Source: an uncultured Flammeovirgaceae bacterium
GTDB taxonomy: Bacteria; Bacteroidota; Bacteroidia; Cytophagales; Cyclobacteriaceae
DNA: 64,000 nucleotides
Assembly (NCBI GenBank): GCA_937883755.1
Contig: CAKZYA010000061.1
Span: 306,121 to 370,120 of the forward strand
Reading direction: 5' to 3'
The notes below the pieces were generated by a model. It did not search any database. It had not been told where the DNA came from and saw only the letters and a program-made list of their open reading frames with translations. Position numbers and translations under genes: made by a program. Shown here piece after piece: positions 8,994 through 18,622 of this stretch; the first letter of the stretch is position 1; every line of letters starts with the position of its first letter.

Positions 8994-9411
8994 TGCTCCT
9001 TAAGTAGAACGTTAAATGAGAGGTTGAGGCACCTATCGTTTTTAGTCCTGTTATCTACTTTCTCGCTAGCATGTTGATTGAGCTTGGGATACACTAGCAT
9101 AATGCGCGGTAATCCCAAGATGGATCAAAGTGGTATTGCCAAGTTTCCCCGTTGTCTGGCCTTTGCTCTTCTTCATCTTTGATAAAATCACGGCTAGCTT
9201 CGCACTCCGCTCCAATATCATTTCTTCCAAGTCACGGTAGTGATTGCCACCCGATTGATCCCGTACTTACATTACTACCAAACACGGCGCAAGATGATCG
9301 TACTTTAAAAGGCCGTCCTGCATCGCGGCGGCCTTGAAGCTAGCCATGATGTGATGATATTTGGTAAGAGCCCAGATAAAGATACGGAATCTCAAACTTT
9401 GCAACATAGTC
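8994..9411. other. Intergenic decayed DNA
   Basis: No gene can be supported. On the minus strand near 9100-9230 two overlapping frames look coding-like (one ends GETWQYHFDPSWDYRALC before a TAG). They lack starts and known motifs, which suggests a frameshifted remnant. Confidence 0.3.
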
Positions 9412-11115
9412 CTACTCATTAGTTTTATTGATGTGAAGCAACCAATCCCCTTCATTCTCGGGAGGAGGAGTGAAGACAAAATGATTTTTATTGCTAGCAT
9501 CTTTGACAGCAGTAGCTTCGGTATTTTCTCCCGTTCTAGGGTTCCACCAGACTCCATTATCACTCATCTGTTCTGATAATCTTACCCTAATAGGTTGAGT
9601 TTTCGGACTGTAAGCTACCACTCCCACTTCTGGTGATTGGGATACTGCGATGAACGTGCTAGCTGAATCGGTAGGTTGCTCGATCAAATTCGGTTGAGGT
9701 AGCAGGGTCCACCACTTAAACGAAGTGAATATCTTCTTGAGGTGCCGTATCTGATTGGCTCCGGGTAGATGAATGGCTTCCGACCAAGGTTGAGCTTCTA
9801 AAGCGTGGGTGTGATTTACAGGAAGCGCTCGGGTTGTCTCCCAACTCCAGACTCCATGTCCACCATAAGTAACCCCGGCCGTTGGGGATACGAGCAGTGA
9901 CCAGTAAAGGCGTGAGCGTACGTCGTCATCGGTCCATCGTTGATCAGTATTGAGACGGACATGTCCTTCGTATCCTGGCTCGACATTAAGGACAGGTCGA
10001 GAACTAAGTTGTTGCCACGCTTCGGCTGGTGGCCCGTTTTGTATCCATTGAGTAGATGCATCATCCGTCCAGTGACCACTCTGGTACGCATGAAATTTAA
10101 ACCACTTCTCTTCTTCAAACTCAGTTCCCACCCAGGTTTTACCAGTAGGGTGCATACTCACTAATGATTCAGGATAAATGTCAAATACTTCTCGCCCAAT
10201 GCGCTTCCACCGTTCCGCTTTTTGGCCCGAATAGTTTTCGTCTCCCCCCAGAAAACAAACCGTATGATAGGCTTCGTAGCGAGCCATCAAGTAACGGGCT
10301 AGCAGAATGATTTCGTTTTCCGTAAGTGCCTGACCGGGGTTTAAATGAGCTGCTATCTGATTCCAGGTGGCGGACCAGATAAGTGCTCCGGCAACGACTA
10401 ATCCATGTTGATTAATCATCTCCAGACGCTTATCCAAAAACTGAAAAAAGTGAGGATCAATTTGAATATGATCGCTACCCACGTAAGCCTGCCTACCGTC
10501 AGCATTAGCCGCAAAAGCCAGAGAATTGGTCATCATCACCTGAATGATATTGAAGCCTTGCTCCTTTCGGGTAGTGAGATAGGTCGCCCAATCACCCAGA
10601 GTAGCCTTATGGGGACCGCTCCAATTGGTATCGCCTATCCAGAAGAAGGGAGTACCATCGGCGTGTTGGAAGTAACGACCGTTTGCGGATACTTCTAGTT
10701 TACCGTGTTTAAAAAGCGGGTTGTCTCCTTCGTAGGCAACTACGTCAATCTGACTTTCAATGCCATGCAGTTCTTTGGGTTGTACTTCTCCAACCACTTC
10801 GGTCAGATATGACCAGGCTCCAGTAGTATCTGGTTGAAATCGGACTTTCCACTGTCGGGGGCCATCCCAAAATCCTCGACGGATATACTTATTTCCCTTA
10901 GGGCCAGTAAAAGTTACCAGGAAATCAATGCGGTGAATAGCATCGGCGATGGCATCTTGCGTTTGGAATTCCAATTCTACTACTTGCCACTGAGTAGCGT
11001 GTAAGGGTTGAGAGCTCTGAGATATTGCACTAATTAATAAAGTGGAGCAAAGAATGAGTGTAAGCAAGCACTTTAAAGTAATACTGACGTCTAATAACTT
11101 ATCTGTAAAAGTCAT
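9412..11115 (-). CDS. DUF5060/DUF4038 glycoside hydrolase (GH140-like)
   Basis: 567 residues with an N-terminal signal peptide (CLLTLILCSTLLISAI). Domain order: a DUF5060-type beta-sandwich at about 40-140 (VTFTGPKGNKYIRRGFW, FQPDTTGAWSY); a DUF4038 TIM barrel at about 145-450 opening with 'YFQHADGTPFFWIGDTNW' and containing VCFLGGDENYS and PVLNVEPGYEG; and a C-terminal collagen-binding-like beta domain with VWWNPRTGENTEA. DUF4038 enzymes belong with the GH140 apiosidase group, whose catalytic acids are an Asp and a Glu; the GGDE and NVEPGYE segments are good candidates. The protein should be periplasmic or surface-exposed. It is divergent from the GntR gene, with shared regulatory DNA between. 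Its substrate is not predictable. Confidence 0.8.
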   Translation of the reverse strand: MTFTDKLLDVSITLKCLLTLILCSTLLISAISQSSQPLHATQWQVVELEFQTQDAIADAIHRIDFLVTFTGPKGNKYIRRGFWDGPRQWKVRFQPDTTGAWSYLTEVVGEVQPKELHGIESQIDVVAYEGDNPLFKHGKLEVSANGRYFQHADGTPFFWIGDTNWSGPHKATLGDWATYLTTRKEQGFNIIQVMMTNSLAFAANADGRQAYVGSDHIQIDPHFFQFLDKRLEMINQHGLVVAGALIWSATWNQIAAHLNPGQALTENEIILLARYLMARYEAYHTVCFLGGDENYSGQKAERWKRIGREVFDIYPESLVSMHPTGKTWVGTEFEEEKWFKFHAYQSGHWTDDASTQWIQNGPPAEAWQQLSSRPVLNVEPGYEGHVRLNTDQRWTDDDVRSRLYWSLLVSPTAGVTYGGHGVWSWETTRALPVNHTHALEAQPWSEAIHLPGANQIRHLKKIFTSFKWWTLLPQPNLIEQPTDSASTFIAVSQSPEVGVVAYSPKTQPIRVRLSEQMSDNGVWWNPRTGENTEATAVKDASNKNHFVFTPPPENEGDWLLHINKTNE

Positions 11116-11171
11116 GATGAAATATGAGTTAAATTATAAGTACTGCTTATTCCTTTCTTTCAATGCTAAGC

Positions 11172-11234
11172 TATGTATTATAATTCAAATGTATAATGTG
11201 TTTTTTTAATTTACTTAATTGTATACATTTATAC
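11172..11234. promoter_or_regulatory. Candidate GntR/FCD operator region
   Basis: Between the divergent hydrolase and GntR genes are three related AT-rich boxes: TATGTATTATAAT at 11172-11184, AAATGTATAATG near 11188-11199, and AATTGTATACATTTATAC at 11217-11234. The last holds the palindrome TGTATACA. FCD-type GntR regulators usually bind short palindromes centred on GTATAC-like cores, so this is a plausible autoregulatory site controlling both genes. Confidence 0.4.
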
Positions 11235-11265
11235 TGAGTATCAATACTATTTACCGCACTTCTGC

Positions 11266-11958
11266 ATGGAAAGCACAACTAAGAAGAAATCAAAGGAAGA
11301 GGCTTACGAACTGATTAAAGATAAGATCCTCACTATGAGTATCAAGCCGGGTGAGGCAGTGACCGAACAGAATCTGTCAGCGCAACTAGGTATTGGCCGC
11401 ACTCCGGTACGGGAAGCTTTGACTCGACTAGAGCTGGACGGCCTGATTGTCTCCCAAAATGGTCGAAAAAAAGTATACGCTCTAACGGTGGATGAGATGC
11501 GGGAGATTCTTGACGTTAAAATTGAACTAGAAGGAGCAGTAGCACGCTGGGCAGCCGAAAAAGGAAACGATAAACAACGAGAGAATCTACAACATTGCAT
11601 CGGAGAGATGAAAAAGTTAGCACAAAACCGTCCGGAAAGTGCAGGGCAACGAGAGCAGTATCTTGATCGGTGGTTGGAACTCGACCGGCAGTTACACGCT
11701 ACTGTTTTTGCTATGGCAGGTAATCGACGGGCTGAAGAGTTTATTCAAAAACTGAACGTACAGTGGCATCGCCTGCGAGTAGTAGCTTACACTCTGGAAG
11801 GACGCATTGTAAAATCGGTGGGTGAGCACGAAGGCTTTGTAATGCCTATTATCCAGCAGCAACCTACCGAAGCTGAGCAAGCTATGCGACGACACTTGCA
11901 AAACCTTAAGCAGGAGCTGACTGATACCATGCGACTCTTTCATTATCCTCAGGATTAG
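11266..11958 (+). CDS. GntR-family transcriptional regulator, FCD subfamily
   Basis: 230 residues. The N-terminal winged helix-turn-helix spans about 10-75 and includes the hallmark 'LGIGRTPVREALTRLELDGL'. An all-helical FCD domain follows (VDEMREILDVKIELEGAVAR; LDRQLHATVFAMAGN; a C-terminal 'EAEQAMRRHLQNLKQEL'). FCD domains bind a metal and small organic acids or sugar acids and release DNA on binding. Its position between two carbohydrate-active genes suggests control of one or both, and possibly of the minus-strand operon ending at 24999. The effector could be an aldonate or uronate; this is inference. Confidence 0.9.
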   Translation: MESTTKKKSKEEAYELIKDKILTMSIKPGEAVTEQNLSAQLGIGRTPVREALTRLELDGLIVSQNGRKKVYALTVDEMREILDVKIELEGAVARWAAEKGNDKQRENLQHCIGEMKKLAQNRPESAGQREQYLDRWLELDRQLHATVFAMAGNRRAEEFIQKLNVQWHRLRVVAYTLEGRIVKSVGEHEGFVMPIIQQQPTEAEQAMRRHLQNLKQELTDTMRLFHYPQD

Positions 11959-12111
11959 CCACTGTTCGTATGGCTGCTTCCATCCATCATATCACTACTT
12001 CAACTGGAGCTTCATTAGGTTGGCTGGCTCCAGGGCAGACTGGCGAAGTGCCTCAAGCTATTACCCCACGATTGTAAATTAGTAATTTCATTTATTTAGC
12101 TATCCTACCCT

Positions 12112-15100
12112 GTGACAACTCTCTTTATACTAAGTCATCCACAATTTCAGCCAGCTTCAATAAGGCTAGTATTTTTTTTAATCACGTTTACACTATGCTG
12201 TTTCAGCTTGGGGGCAACTGCTGAAGTAATTCTTCCTCGAGTAATTAGTGACGGGATGGTGCTGCAACGAGATAAGGAAGTACGCATCTGGGGATGGGCT
12301 GATCCTAATGAAACAGTTACGCTGGATTTTCAGGGAGAACAGTACCAAGCTACCGCGGACGCACGCGGAAATTTTTCTTTCATCGTGGGACCGTATCCGG
12401 TGGGTGGGCCTTACGCCTTAACGATTACAGGTTCAACTAATTCCATTGAACTATCGGAAGTATACTTGGGAGAGGTCTGGCTGTGCTCCGGGCAGTCGAA
12501 CATGGAGTGGCCTTTGTATCGATCGGAAGGAGCGGAGGAGGAAATAGCTACGGCCAATGAACCTCGGATACGATTATTTCAGGTTGATCGGAAAATGAGT
12601 ACTACTCCGTTAGAAGACGTTAGTTCGGCGGGTTGGCAAGCCTGTACTTCTGAGTCGGTAGCTGATTTTTCGGCGGTGGCCTATCATTTCGGAAAAGTGC
12701 TGTACCAACAATACCAAGTACCTATTGGACTGATTCAGAGTGACTGGGGCGGAACTAGAATCCAGACCTGGATGAGTGGAGCCCTACTGGATAGCCTGAA
12801 TATGTATTCGGAGCAACGGTCTGATTTGCCGAAGCTAAATATTGATAGCCTCGTGGCGGCGGAGGAGCAATCCTACAAAGACTGGAAAGCTAACTTTGCT
12901 AATTTGGATCGGAGTCAACAGGGAAATGAATTTCCGTGGACCCAACCTGACATCTCTACTGATGACTGGGAAGATGTGACGGTACCTCGTTTCTGGGAAC
13001 ACGCTGGCTACGAGGGACTGGATGGCATAGTCTACTTACGAACGGAGTTTATGCTAGAGAAAGCCCCGAGCCAAGCGGCTACGCTGCATCTGGGGCCGAT
13101 CTACAGCGCGGATCAAACTTTTGTCAACGGGCAAAAAGTAGGGGAGATACCTAACGAAAATCAAAAATTTGATGATCGTCACTATACGGTTCCGGCTTCT
13201 CTCTTACAGAAAGGCACCAATGTGCTGGTAGTGCGGGTAGAAAATTACCGAGGTACCGGTGGGCTGTACGGAAAACCAGATGAGTTGTATCTGGAGCTAA
13301 CCGATCAGAACCCAGTCCTGCTAGCCGGTACCTGGAAGATGAAAGTAGCTAACGATTCACTACCACCTCGCCCCGGAATATTCGGTCCTAATCATCGCCC
13401 TACACTGCTATACAACGGAATGATTCATCCCCTAACGCCTTATACCATAAAGGGGGTTATCTGGTACCAGGGTGAATCGAACCGAGGGCGACCGGAAGAA
13501 TACCGCACCTTATTTCCCCTCATGATCCAGGACTGGCGAACCCGTTGGAAAGATGACTTTCCGTTTCTCTACGTGCAACTGGCTCCCTACGGCCCCGCTG
13601 AAGACAAACCGGTTGAGAGTAAATTAGCTGAACTGCGGGATGCTCAGTTAGCTGCCTTAGCAGTACCTAACACCGGAATGGCCGTTACCCTGGATATAGG
13701 CGATACCTACGATATTCATCCTGACAATAAACGGGATGTGGGTAAACGGTTGGCCTTAGCTGCACGAAAGGTGGCGTACGGCGAGAGCATCGTCTACTCT
13801 GGCCCAATCGCTCAGGAAGCATCGGTACAAAACGGTAAGGTAGTCATCCGCTTTGCGCATACCGCCGAAGGACTGAAAACGCTAAACGGTGAGGCTCCTC
13901 AGGGTTTCGAGTTAGCCGGAGAAGATGGTGAATTTTATAAAGCAAGCGCGGTAATTGACACTCGCACTCACACCATCACCGTAGTGCACAAAGCCGTAGT
14001 CAATCCCTGGTTCGTTCGTTACGCGTGGGCGGATAACCCTGAGCAGGCTAACCTGGCTAATACCGCTGGTCTTCCGGCCAGTCCTTTTTCTTTGCTCGTA
14101 CAGAAAGCTAATCAACCAGTTTTATCCCCGCTACAAGTAGATGAGACCGGTCATTATTTGGTCAAGGAAAATGGTGAGCCCTTCTTTTGGCTAGGGGATA
14201 CGGCCTGGAAGTTATTTAAAAATCTTACCAAACAAGAAGCTCGGCGGTATCTGAAAGATCGGCAGCAGAAAAAGTTTACGGTTATTCAGGCAATACTGGC
14301 TGGTTTCCAAGCCGACGATGCCAATATCTACGGTGAAGCCCCTTTTCCTAACCAAGATTTATCTCAACCCAATGAGGCTTACTGGGCTCATGTAGATACG
14401 ATTTTGGCTCAGGGAACAGATTTAGGACTGTATTGGGCCCTGCTTCCGATATGGGCTAGTGCGCATATTGAAACTAAGCGAGGGGATCCCGAAGACAAAA
14501 TTTTATCTACCGAAGCGGATACGATTGCCGCGTACCAGTACGGTTATTTTGTGGGTAATCGCTACCGGGATTATAAAAATATTATTTGGGTGCTAGGTGG
14601 CGATACCTGGGGATATAAAGACTTTATCTACCGGTCCATGGCTCGAGGACTGACCGACGGTTATGCCAACGGCAACCCCAACCAGATTCTAATGACGTTT
14701 CATCCGAAAGGCGGAACTTACCGACCACCAGCTACTTCCTCGGGTGAGTTTTATCATAACGAACCATGGTTGGATTTCAACATGATTCAGTCGGGGCATG
14801 GTATGGGCAACCGAAACTACGAACGTATTAGTGAAGATTACCAACGGACTCCAGTAAAACCTACGTTGGATGCTGAACCCTGCTATGAGCAGCATCCGGT
14901 GAAGCACCGCTACGAAAACGGAGCGTTCGACGCCTGGCACCTGCGCCGACGCGCCTACTGGTCGTTGCTGGCAGGAGCATTTGGATATACCTACGGCGGT
15001 AATGGCATCTGGCAAATGAGCTATCCCGGTAATCCTGGTAAATCTACTCACTTTAGCGACTACTGGTATAACGCTATCGACTACGAGGGAGCTTCAGATA

Positions 15101-15507
15101 TGACCCACGTTCGCATACTAATGGAGTCGTTCCCGTTCATCAACTCCGAACGCATACCTGATCAAAGCAGCGTACGTATTCCTACTGATTCGGTCGACTT
15201 TCATGTGCAAGCTGCTCGGGCCGAGGATTATAGCTACTGGTTGTTCTACTTTACGAACGGAAGTTCGACTACGCTTGATCTAACTTCTTCGGGTGAGCAC
15301 ACGTACCAAGCCTGGTGGTTTAATCCTCGCGACGGGAAGATGTACAACGGCTCCGGTCATGCGAGCCAGCGTACTTTTGCCACTATTGAAGCAGGGGAGG
15401 TGCACGATTTTGATCCGCCGGGTGAAGCCGGACCGGACAACGACTGGGTGCTTATCCTAGATGCGACCGGCCGTGCTTCTCAGGCGCTTAGTAGCAGACA
15501 ACCCTGA
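12112..15507 (+). CDS. Fusion of sialate O-acetylesterase-like SGNH esterase and GH140-like hydrolase
   Basis: 1131 residues; GTG start at 12112, followed by a signal peptide (LVFFLITFTLCCFSL). Residues about 40-650 form an SGNH carbohydrate esterase of the sialate 9-O-acetylesterase type: GQSNMEW with the nucleophile serine at about 126, WYQGESN at about 450, and the catalytic D..H in DIHPDNKRDVGKRLA at about 533. A jelly-roll sugar-binding insert lies at about 275-400. From about 675 a complete DUF4038 barrel follows (GEPFFWLGDTAWKLF, IIWVLGGDTWGYKDF, PVKPTLDAEPCYE), then a collagen-binding-like domain (AWWFNPRDGKMY). The enzyme should deacetylate and cleave the same glycan. The fusion lacks frameshifts and keeps both sets of catalytic motifs. 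It sits downstream of the GntR gene. Confidence 0.85.
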   Translation: MTTLFILSHPQFQPASIRLVFFLITFTLCCFSLGATAEVILPRVISDGMVLQRDKEVRIWGWADPNETVTLDFQGEQYQATADARGNFSFIVGPYPVGGPYALTITGSTNSIELSEVYLGEVWLCSGQSNMEWPLYRSEGAEEEIATANEPRIRLFQVDRKMSTTPLEDVSSAGWQACTSESVADFSAVAYHFGKVLYQQYQVPIGLIQSDWGGTRIQTWMSGALLDSLNMYSEQRSDLPKLNIDSLVAAEEQSYKDWKANFANLDRSQQGNEFPWTQPDISTDDWEDVTVPRFWEHAGYEGLDGIVYLRTEFMLEKAPSQAATLHLGPIYSADQTFVNGQKVGEIPNENQKFDDRHYTVPASLLQKGTNVLVVRVENYRGTGGLYGKPDELYLELTDQNPVLLAGTWKMKVANDSLPPRPGIFGPNHRPTLLYNGMIHPLTPYTIKGVIWYQGESNRGRPEEYRTLFPLMIQDWRTRWKDDFPFLYVQLAPYGPAEDKPVESKLAELRDAQLAALAVPNTGMAVTLDIGDTYDIHPDNKRDVGKRLALAARKVAYGESIVYSGPIAQEASVQNGKVVIRFAHTAEGLKTLNGEAPQGFELAGEDGEFYKASAVIDTRTHTITVVHKAVVNPWFVRYAWADNPEQANLANTAGLPASPFSLLVQKANQPVLSPLQVDETGHYLVKENGEPFFWLGDTAWKLFKNLTKQEARRYLKDRQQKKFTVIQAILAGFQADDANIYGEAPFPNQDLSQPNEAYWAHVDTILAQGTDLGLYWALLPIWASAHIETKRGDPEDKILSTEADTIAAYQYGYFVGNRYRDYKNIIWVLGGDTWGYKDFIYRSMARGLTDGYANGNPNQILMTFHPKGGTYRPPATSSGEFYHNEPWLDFNMIQSGHGMGNRNYERISEDYQRTPVKPTLDAEPCYEQHPVKHRYENGAFDAWHLRRRAYWSLLAGAFGYTYGGNGIWQMSYPGNPGKSTHFSDYWYNAIDYEGASDMTHVRILMESFPFINSERIPDQSSVRIPTDSVDFHVQAARAEDYSYWLFYFTNGSSTTLDLTSSGEHTYQAWWFNPRDGKMYNGSGHASQRTFATIEAGEVHDFDPPGEAGPDNDWVLILDATGRASQALSSRQP

Positions 15508-15563
15508 TCATTGTTTGCCTTCTTTTAAAGAAAGTTACTTTCGTAGAGAGGTGTTTTCATTCA

Positions 15564-17720
15564 TCAGGTAGGTAAGGCGAAAGCCATATATTTCCCAGCG
15601 AAGTCGGAGCCTTCCTTTCCGGTAACGGCAATCACTAGGTACTGCTTGCCATCAATTGAATACGTAGCCGGGGTAGCGTAACCGGGACCGGGCAATTCGT
15701 ACTCCCACATAGTTTCTCCGGTGGTTTTGTCAAACGCCCGGAAAAAATTGTCTTGCGTAGCTCCGATAAAAATTAATCCGCCAGCCGTCACGATAGGGCC
15801 GCCTTGATTACGGGTTCCAGTGGGTGGAATGCCTCGTTCGGTGAGTTCGGGGTATTCGCCCAGTGTTACCTGCCAGCGTATTTCTCCGCGATTCAGGTCA
15901 ATGGCATTGAGCGTGCCCCAGGGCGGTTTCACGGCGGGGTAGCCTTCCTGATCATTAAAGCGGGTGTAGCCCCGATTGGTATACCGTAGCTTATACACCT
16001 CCTCTGGGTCATTTATTTCAGCGGAAGTTTCCGCAGATGCAAGATTACTCATGTTATCAGGATTCAGCTCGAGTAGGTAAGCTGTAATAGCCGTTTTCTG
16101 GTCTTCGGGAAGGTGCTGCATAGCAGGCATCAGCCCCCGACCGCGATTGATGATGTGCATCATCTGGGTAAAGGAGTATTTTCGGTCAATGTTGGTGAGG
16201 GCCGGTACGTAGTGCCCTCCTTCTTTCTGCTTGCCGTGGCAAGAACTACAGTGGGCAGTATAAAGCTGAGGCCCATCCACGGTTTCGGCGGACAATACTT
16301 CCTGCAAATCCGTTAGCTCGAGCAACCAGGGCATATCGTTGGCATTGATATACAATAATTCGCTGTCCTGGTCATAAGCCGCTCCGCCCCAGTTGGCTCC
16401 GCCATTGAAAAAAGGCATCACGATGATACCGTCTTCGTTCGGGGGAGCAAACGGCTCGGTACGACGGGAAGCTAATGCTTCGGTTACGTAGGCTTCGGCC
16501 TTTGCGGAGATATTGGTTATACCAGCTTCCGAGAAATCCTGACGAGCAAAGGGCGGCGGTTTAACCGGGATGGGCTGGGTAGGCCAGGCTTCTTCTCCGA
16601 CTAGGGTAGAGGCGGCTACTGGTACTTCTTCTATATCGAACAAGGGCTCGCCGGTTTCTCGGTTAAACACGTATACGTACCCTTGCTTGGTAGCCTGCGC
16701 CACGGCGTCCACGGGTTTTCCCTTATGGGTAACCGTGATCAAATTGGGCGGACAGGGTAAGTCCCGATCCCATAGGTCGTGGTGTACGAGTTGGTAGTGC
16801 CAGATACGTTCACCAGTGGTAGCGTCCAGGGCAAGCAGGCAATTGGCGAACAGGTTCATCCCGGTTCGGTTAGCTCCGTAAAAATCGTAGGTGGGGGAGG
16901 CAGTAGGTACGTAGACGATACCCCGTTCTTCATCCAAGCTCATACCCGCCCAGCAGTTAGCTCCACCCAAAGTTTTATAAGCACCCTCCGGCCAGGTATC
17001 GTAACCAAACTCGCCCGGCTGGGGGATCGTATGGAATACCCACTCCAAATCACCGGTGACTACATTAAATGCCCGGATGTGACCGGGAGCGGCTGGTAGG
17101 AACTCAGAAACCGAAGAACCAAGAATAAGTAAATCCTGGTAGATGACGCCAGGGGTGGTGAGGGTTACTTGCTGCGTAGTATCCCGCTCCAGACCGTTGG
17201 AATAGGGAATACGTCCGTTTTGACCGAAGCTATCGATCAATGTGCCGGAGTTAGCATCAATAGCGTACAAGTACTGAGAATAAACGTAGAAGAGCCGCCG
17301 ATCATTACCATTTTCCCAGTAATGCAGCCCACGGCCAGAATAATGCTGCCCAGATGGGTCTACGGATTTAAAATCAAAGTACCATAGTTCTTCACCAGTG
17401 GTGGCATTGAGCGCGATAATATTCTTGTTGGCCGTGGTGCCGTACAACACTCCGCCAATAACTAGCGGGTTACACTTTACCGAAGCCAGTTCTTCATCGT
17501 GGCCAAAGGTATGAGTCCAGGCTACTTCGAGTTGATTGACATTCTCCCGGTTGATTTGGGCGAGCGGCGAATACTGATTGTTTTCCAGACTGCCGTGGTA
17601 GTACCGCCACTCCTGTTCCTGCGGGGGTAAGCTTGCCTCCGGGGAGGATGGAGTGCACCCCAGTTCTACCACAAGCAAACTGATTAGGGCACAATGTATA
17701 GTAATTCTAAAGAGTATCAT
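15564..17720 (-). CDS. PQQ-dependent quinoprotein dehydrogenase with cytochrome c domain
   Basis: 718 residues beginning with a lipoprotein signal (LISLLVVELGC, lipobox cysteine near 22). The body is an eight-bladed PQQ propeller with repeated 'ALDATTGE..W' blade motifs; NRTGMNLFANCLLALDATTG and VHHDLWDRDLPCPPNLI match the membrane glucose-dehydrogenase/sorbosone-type quinoproteins. A class I cytochrome c domain with CSSCHGKQKEGG at about 490 is inserted late in the propeller, and a methionine in GLMPAMQHLP may be the distal haem ligand. It should oxidise a sugar or alcohol in the periplasm and pass electrons to the haem. Last gene of the minus-strand operon; its ATG overlaps the ThuA stop by 1 bp (TAATG). 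Confidence 0.85.
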   Translation of the reverse strand: MILFRITIHCALISLLVVELGCTPSSPEASLPPQEQEWRYYHGSLENNQYSPLAQINRENVNQLEVAWTHTFGHDEELASVKCNPLVIGGVLYGTTANKNIIALNATTGEELWYFDFKSVDPSGQHYSGRGLHYWENGNDRRLFYVYSQYLYAIDANSGTLIDSFGQNGRIPYSNGLERDTTQQVTLTTPGVIYQDLLILGSSVSEFLPAAPGHIRAFNVVTGDLEWVFHTIPQPGEFGYDTWPEGAYKTLGGANCWAGMSLDEERGIVYVPTASPTYDFYGANRTGMNLFANCLLALDATTGERIWHYQLVHHDLWDRDLPCPPNLITVTHKGKPVDAVAQATKQGYVYVFNRETGEPLFDIEEVPVAASTLVGEEAWPTQPIPVKPPPFARQDFSEAGITNISAKAEAYVTEALASRRTEPFAPPNEDGIIVMPFFNGGANWGGAAYDQDSELLYINANDMPWLLELTDLQEVLSAETVDGPQLYTAHCSSCHGKQKEGGHYVPALTNIDRKYSFTQMMHIINRGRGLMPAMQHLPEDQKTAITAYLLELNPDNMSNLASAETSAEINDPEEVYKLRYTNRGYTRFNDQEGYPAVKPPWGTLNAIDLNRGEIRWQVTLGEYPELTERGIPPTGTRNQGGPIVTAGGLIFIGATQDNFFRAFDKTTGETMWEYELPGPGYATPATYSIDGKQYLVIAVTGKEGSDFAGKYMAFALPT

Positions 17721-18622
17721 TATTCACCTTCGTTAGGCTGAGACACTGTTGAAACTACTCCTTGGAGTGGTACCTCAGCTTTGGCTACCCAGAGAATAGC
17801 GTTCAGGATAAACTTTCTGTAATCCTCCAGGTACATATTTTTATGGAAGTGCCCACCGGTAAATCCTAACCCGCGTCCGTCTCCTTCCCGTTCTACCGCA
17901 CAAGCTACCGTGTGGGGTTGGGGGTCGTTAAGAGGCAGGTTGGCGTTTAGGAGAGGAGTCCAACGTGGATCTTCTTTCTGGAAATAAATGTCGTAGTAAT
18001 ATTCAGCTTCAGTAGTCCAGGGCGTAAGGCCGTTTAGAATCGGGTGAGTGGGAGTGGGAAACGAGACAGTGGTAATGCCGGTGGTCGGTTTTTTTGTCGG
18101 ATCAGCATTCACGTGCGACTGTCCCCGGTGGTAATAGCCTCCAATCCAGTCCAGGTAGTGCTCTCGGGCGGTAGGATGATCCACCCAAGTAGAGTAATGC
18201 AACACCATAAGTCCCATACCACGTTTTAGCTGTGCGTCCAACACGTCAAGAAATTCTTGATAAGCCTCGTCGTAGCCATTTTCGGCTTCATTTTGCGGAA
18301 ACAGCGCATGCCACTCACCTAGTTTGCGGTCGGCACTGGAATGGACAATCAGCGCATCAGCTGCTTTTAGTTGGTCGGTACTGGGTCGGGTGCCAATGAG
18401 TAATTCAATAGCAAACGAGGTCTCACCCGGTGTTTCTTCTAGGCATTTTTTCAGTAACTGTAGATCTTCAATGTACTGATGACAGGGATTATCACCGCAG
18501 TGGTCGTTCGGGCCCGCCACCAAGAGCAGGTTTATCGAAGAGTCAGCAGCCGATTGACTCCGGGCAGCGGCCGGGAGAAGCAGAACGAAGATAAGAATGA
18601 GATAGTACGGACGTAGTTTCAT
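17720..18622 (-). CDS. ThuA-like domain protein
   Basis: 300 residues with a signal peptide (YYLILIFVLLLPAAARSQS). It has the ThuA fold, a class I glutamine-amidotransferase-like protein without amidotransferase chemistry: NLLLVAGPNDHCGDNPCHQY near the N-terminus, GLMVLHYSTW at the elbow, HYLDWIGGYYHRGQSHV, and 'GRGLGFTGGHFHKNMYLEDY' near the end. ThuA proteins are linked to trehalose and other disaccharide utilisation through 3-keto sugars. In this operon it sits between a quinoprotein dehydrogenase and an agarase-like hydrolase, which fits oxidative processing of a glycoside. The start overlaps the upstream stop by 4 bp (ATGA), so translation is probably coupled. Confidence 0.8.
   Translation of the reverse strand: MKLRPYYLILIFVLLLPAAARSQSAADSSINLLLVAGPNDHCGDNPCHQYIEDLQLLKKCLEETPGETSFAIELLIGTRPSTDQLKAADALIVHSSADRKLGEWHALFPQNEAENGYDEAYQEFLDVLDAQLKRGMGLMVLHYSTWVDHPTAREHYLDWIGGYYHRGQSHVNADPTKKPTTGITTVSFPTPTHPILNGLTPWTTEAEYYYDIYFQKEDPRWTPLLNANLPLNDPQPHTVACAVEREGDGRGLGFTGGHFHKNMYLEDYRKFILNAILWVAKAEVPLQGVVSTVSQPNEGE

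Noticed and set aside
11970..12077. A 35-codon frame (MAASIHHITTSTGASLGWLA...) between the GntR gene and the esterase fusion.
   Set aside because: No homology, no membrane helix and no tight packing; short frames of this size are expected by chance. An inverted CTGGAGC/GCTCCAG pair in the same DNA also has no clear role.
15520..15560. Possible bidirectional terminator between the convergent fusion gene and the PQQ dehydrogenase gene.
   Set aside because: Only a 5-bp stem (GAAAG/CTTTC) with a 3-nt loop and no proper T-run.
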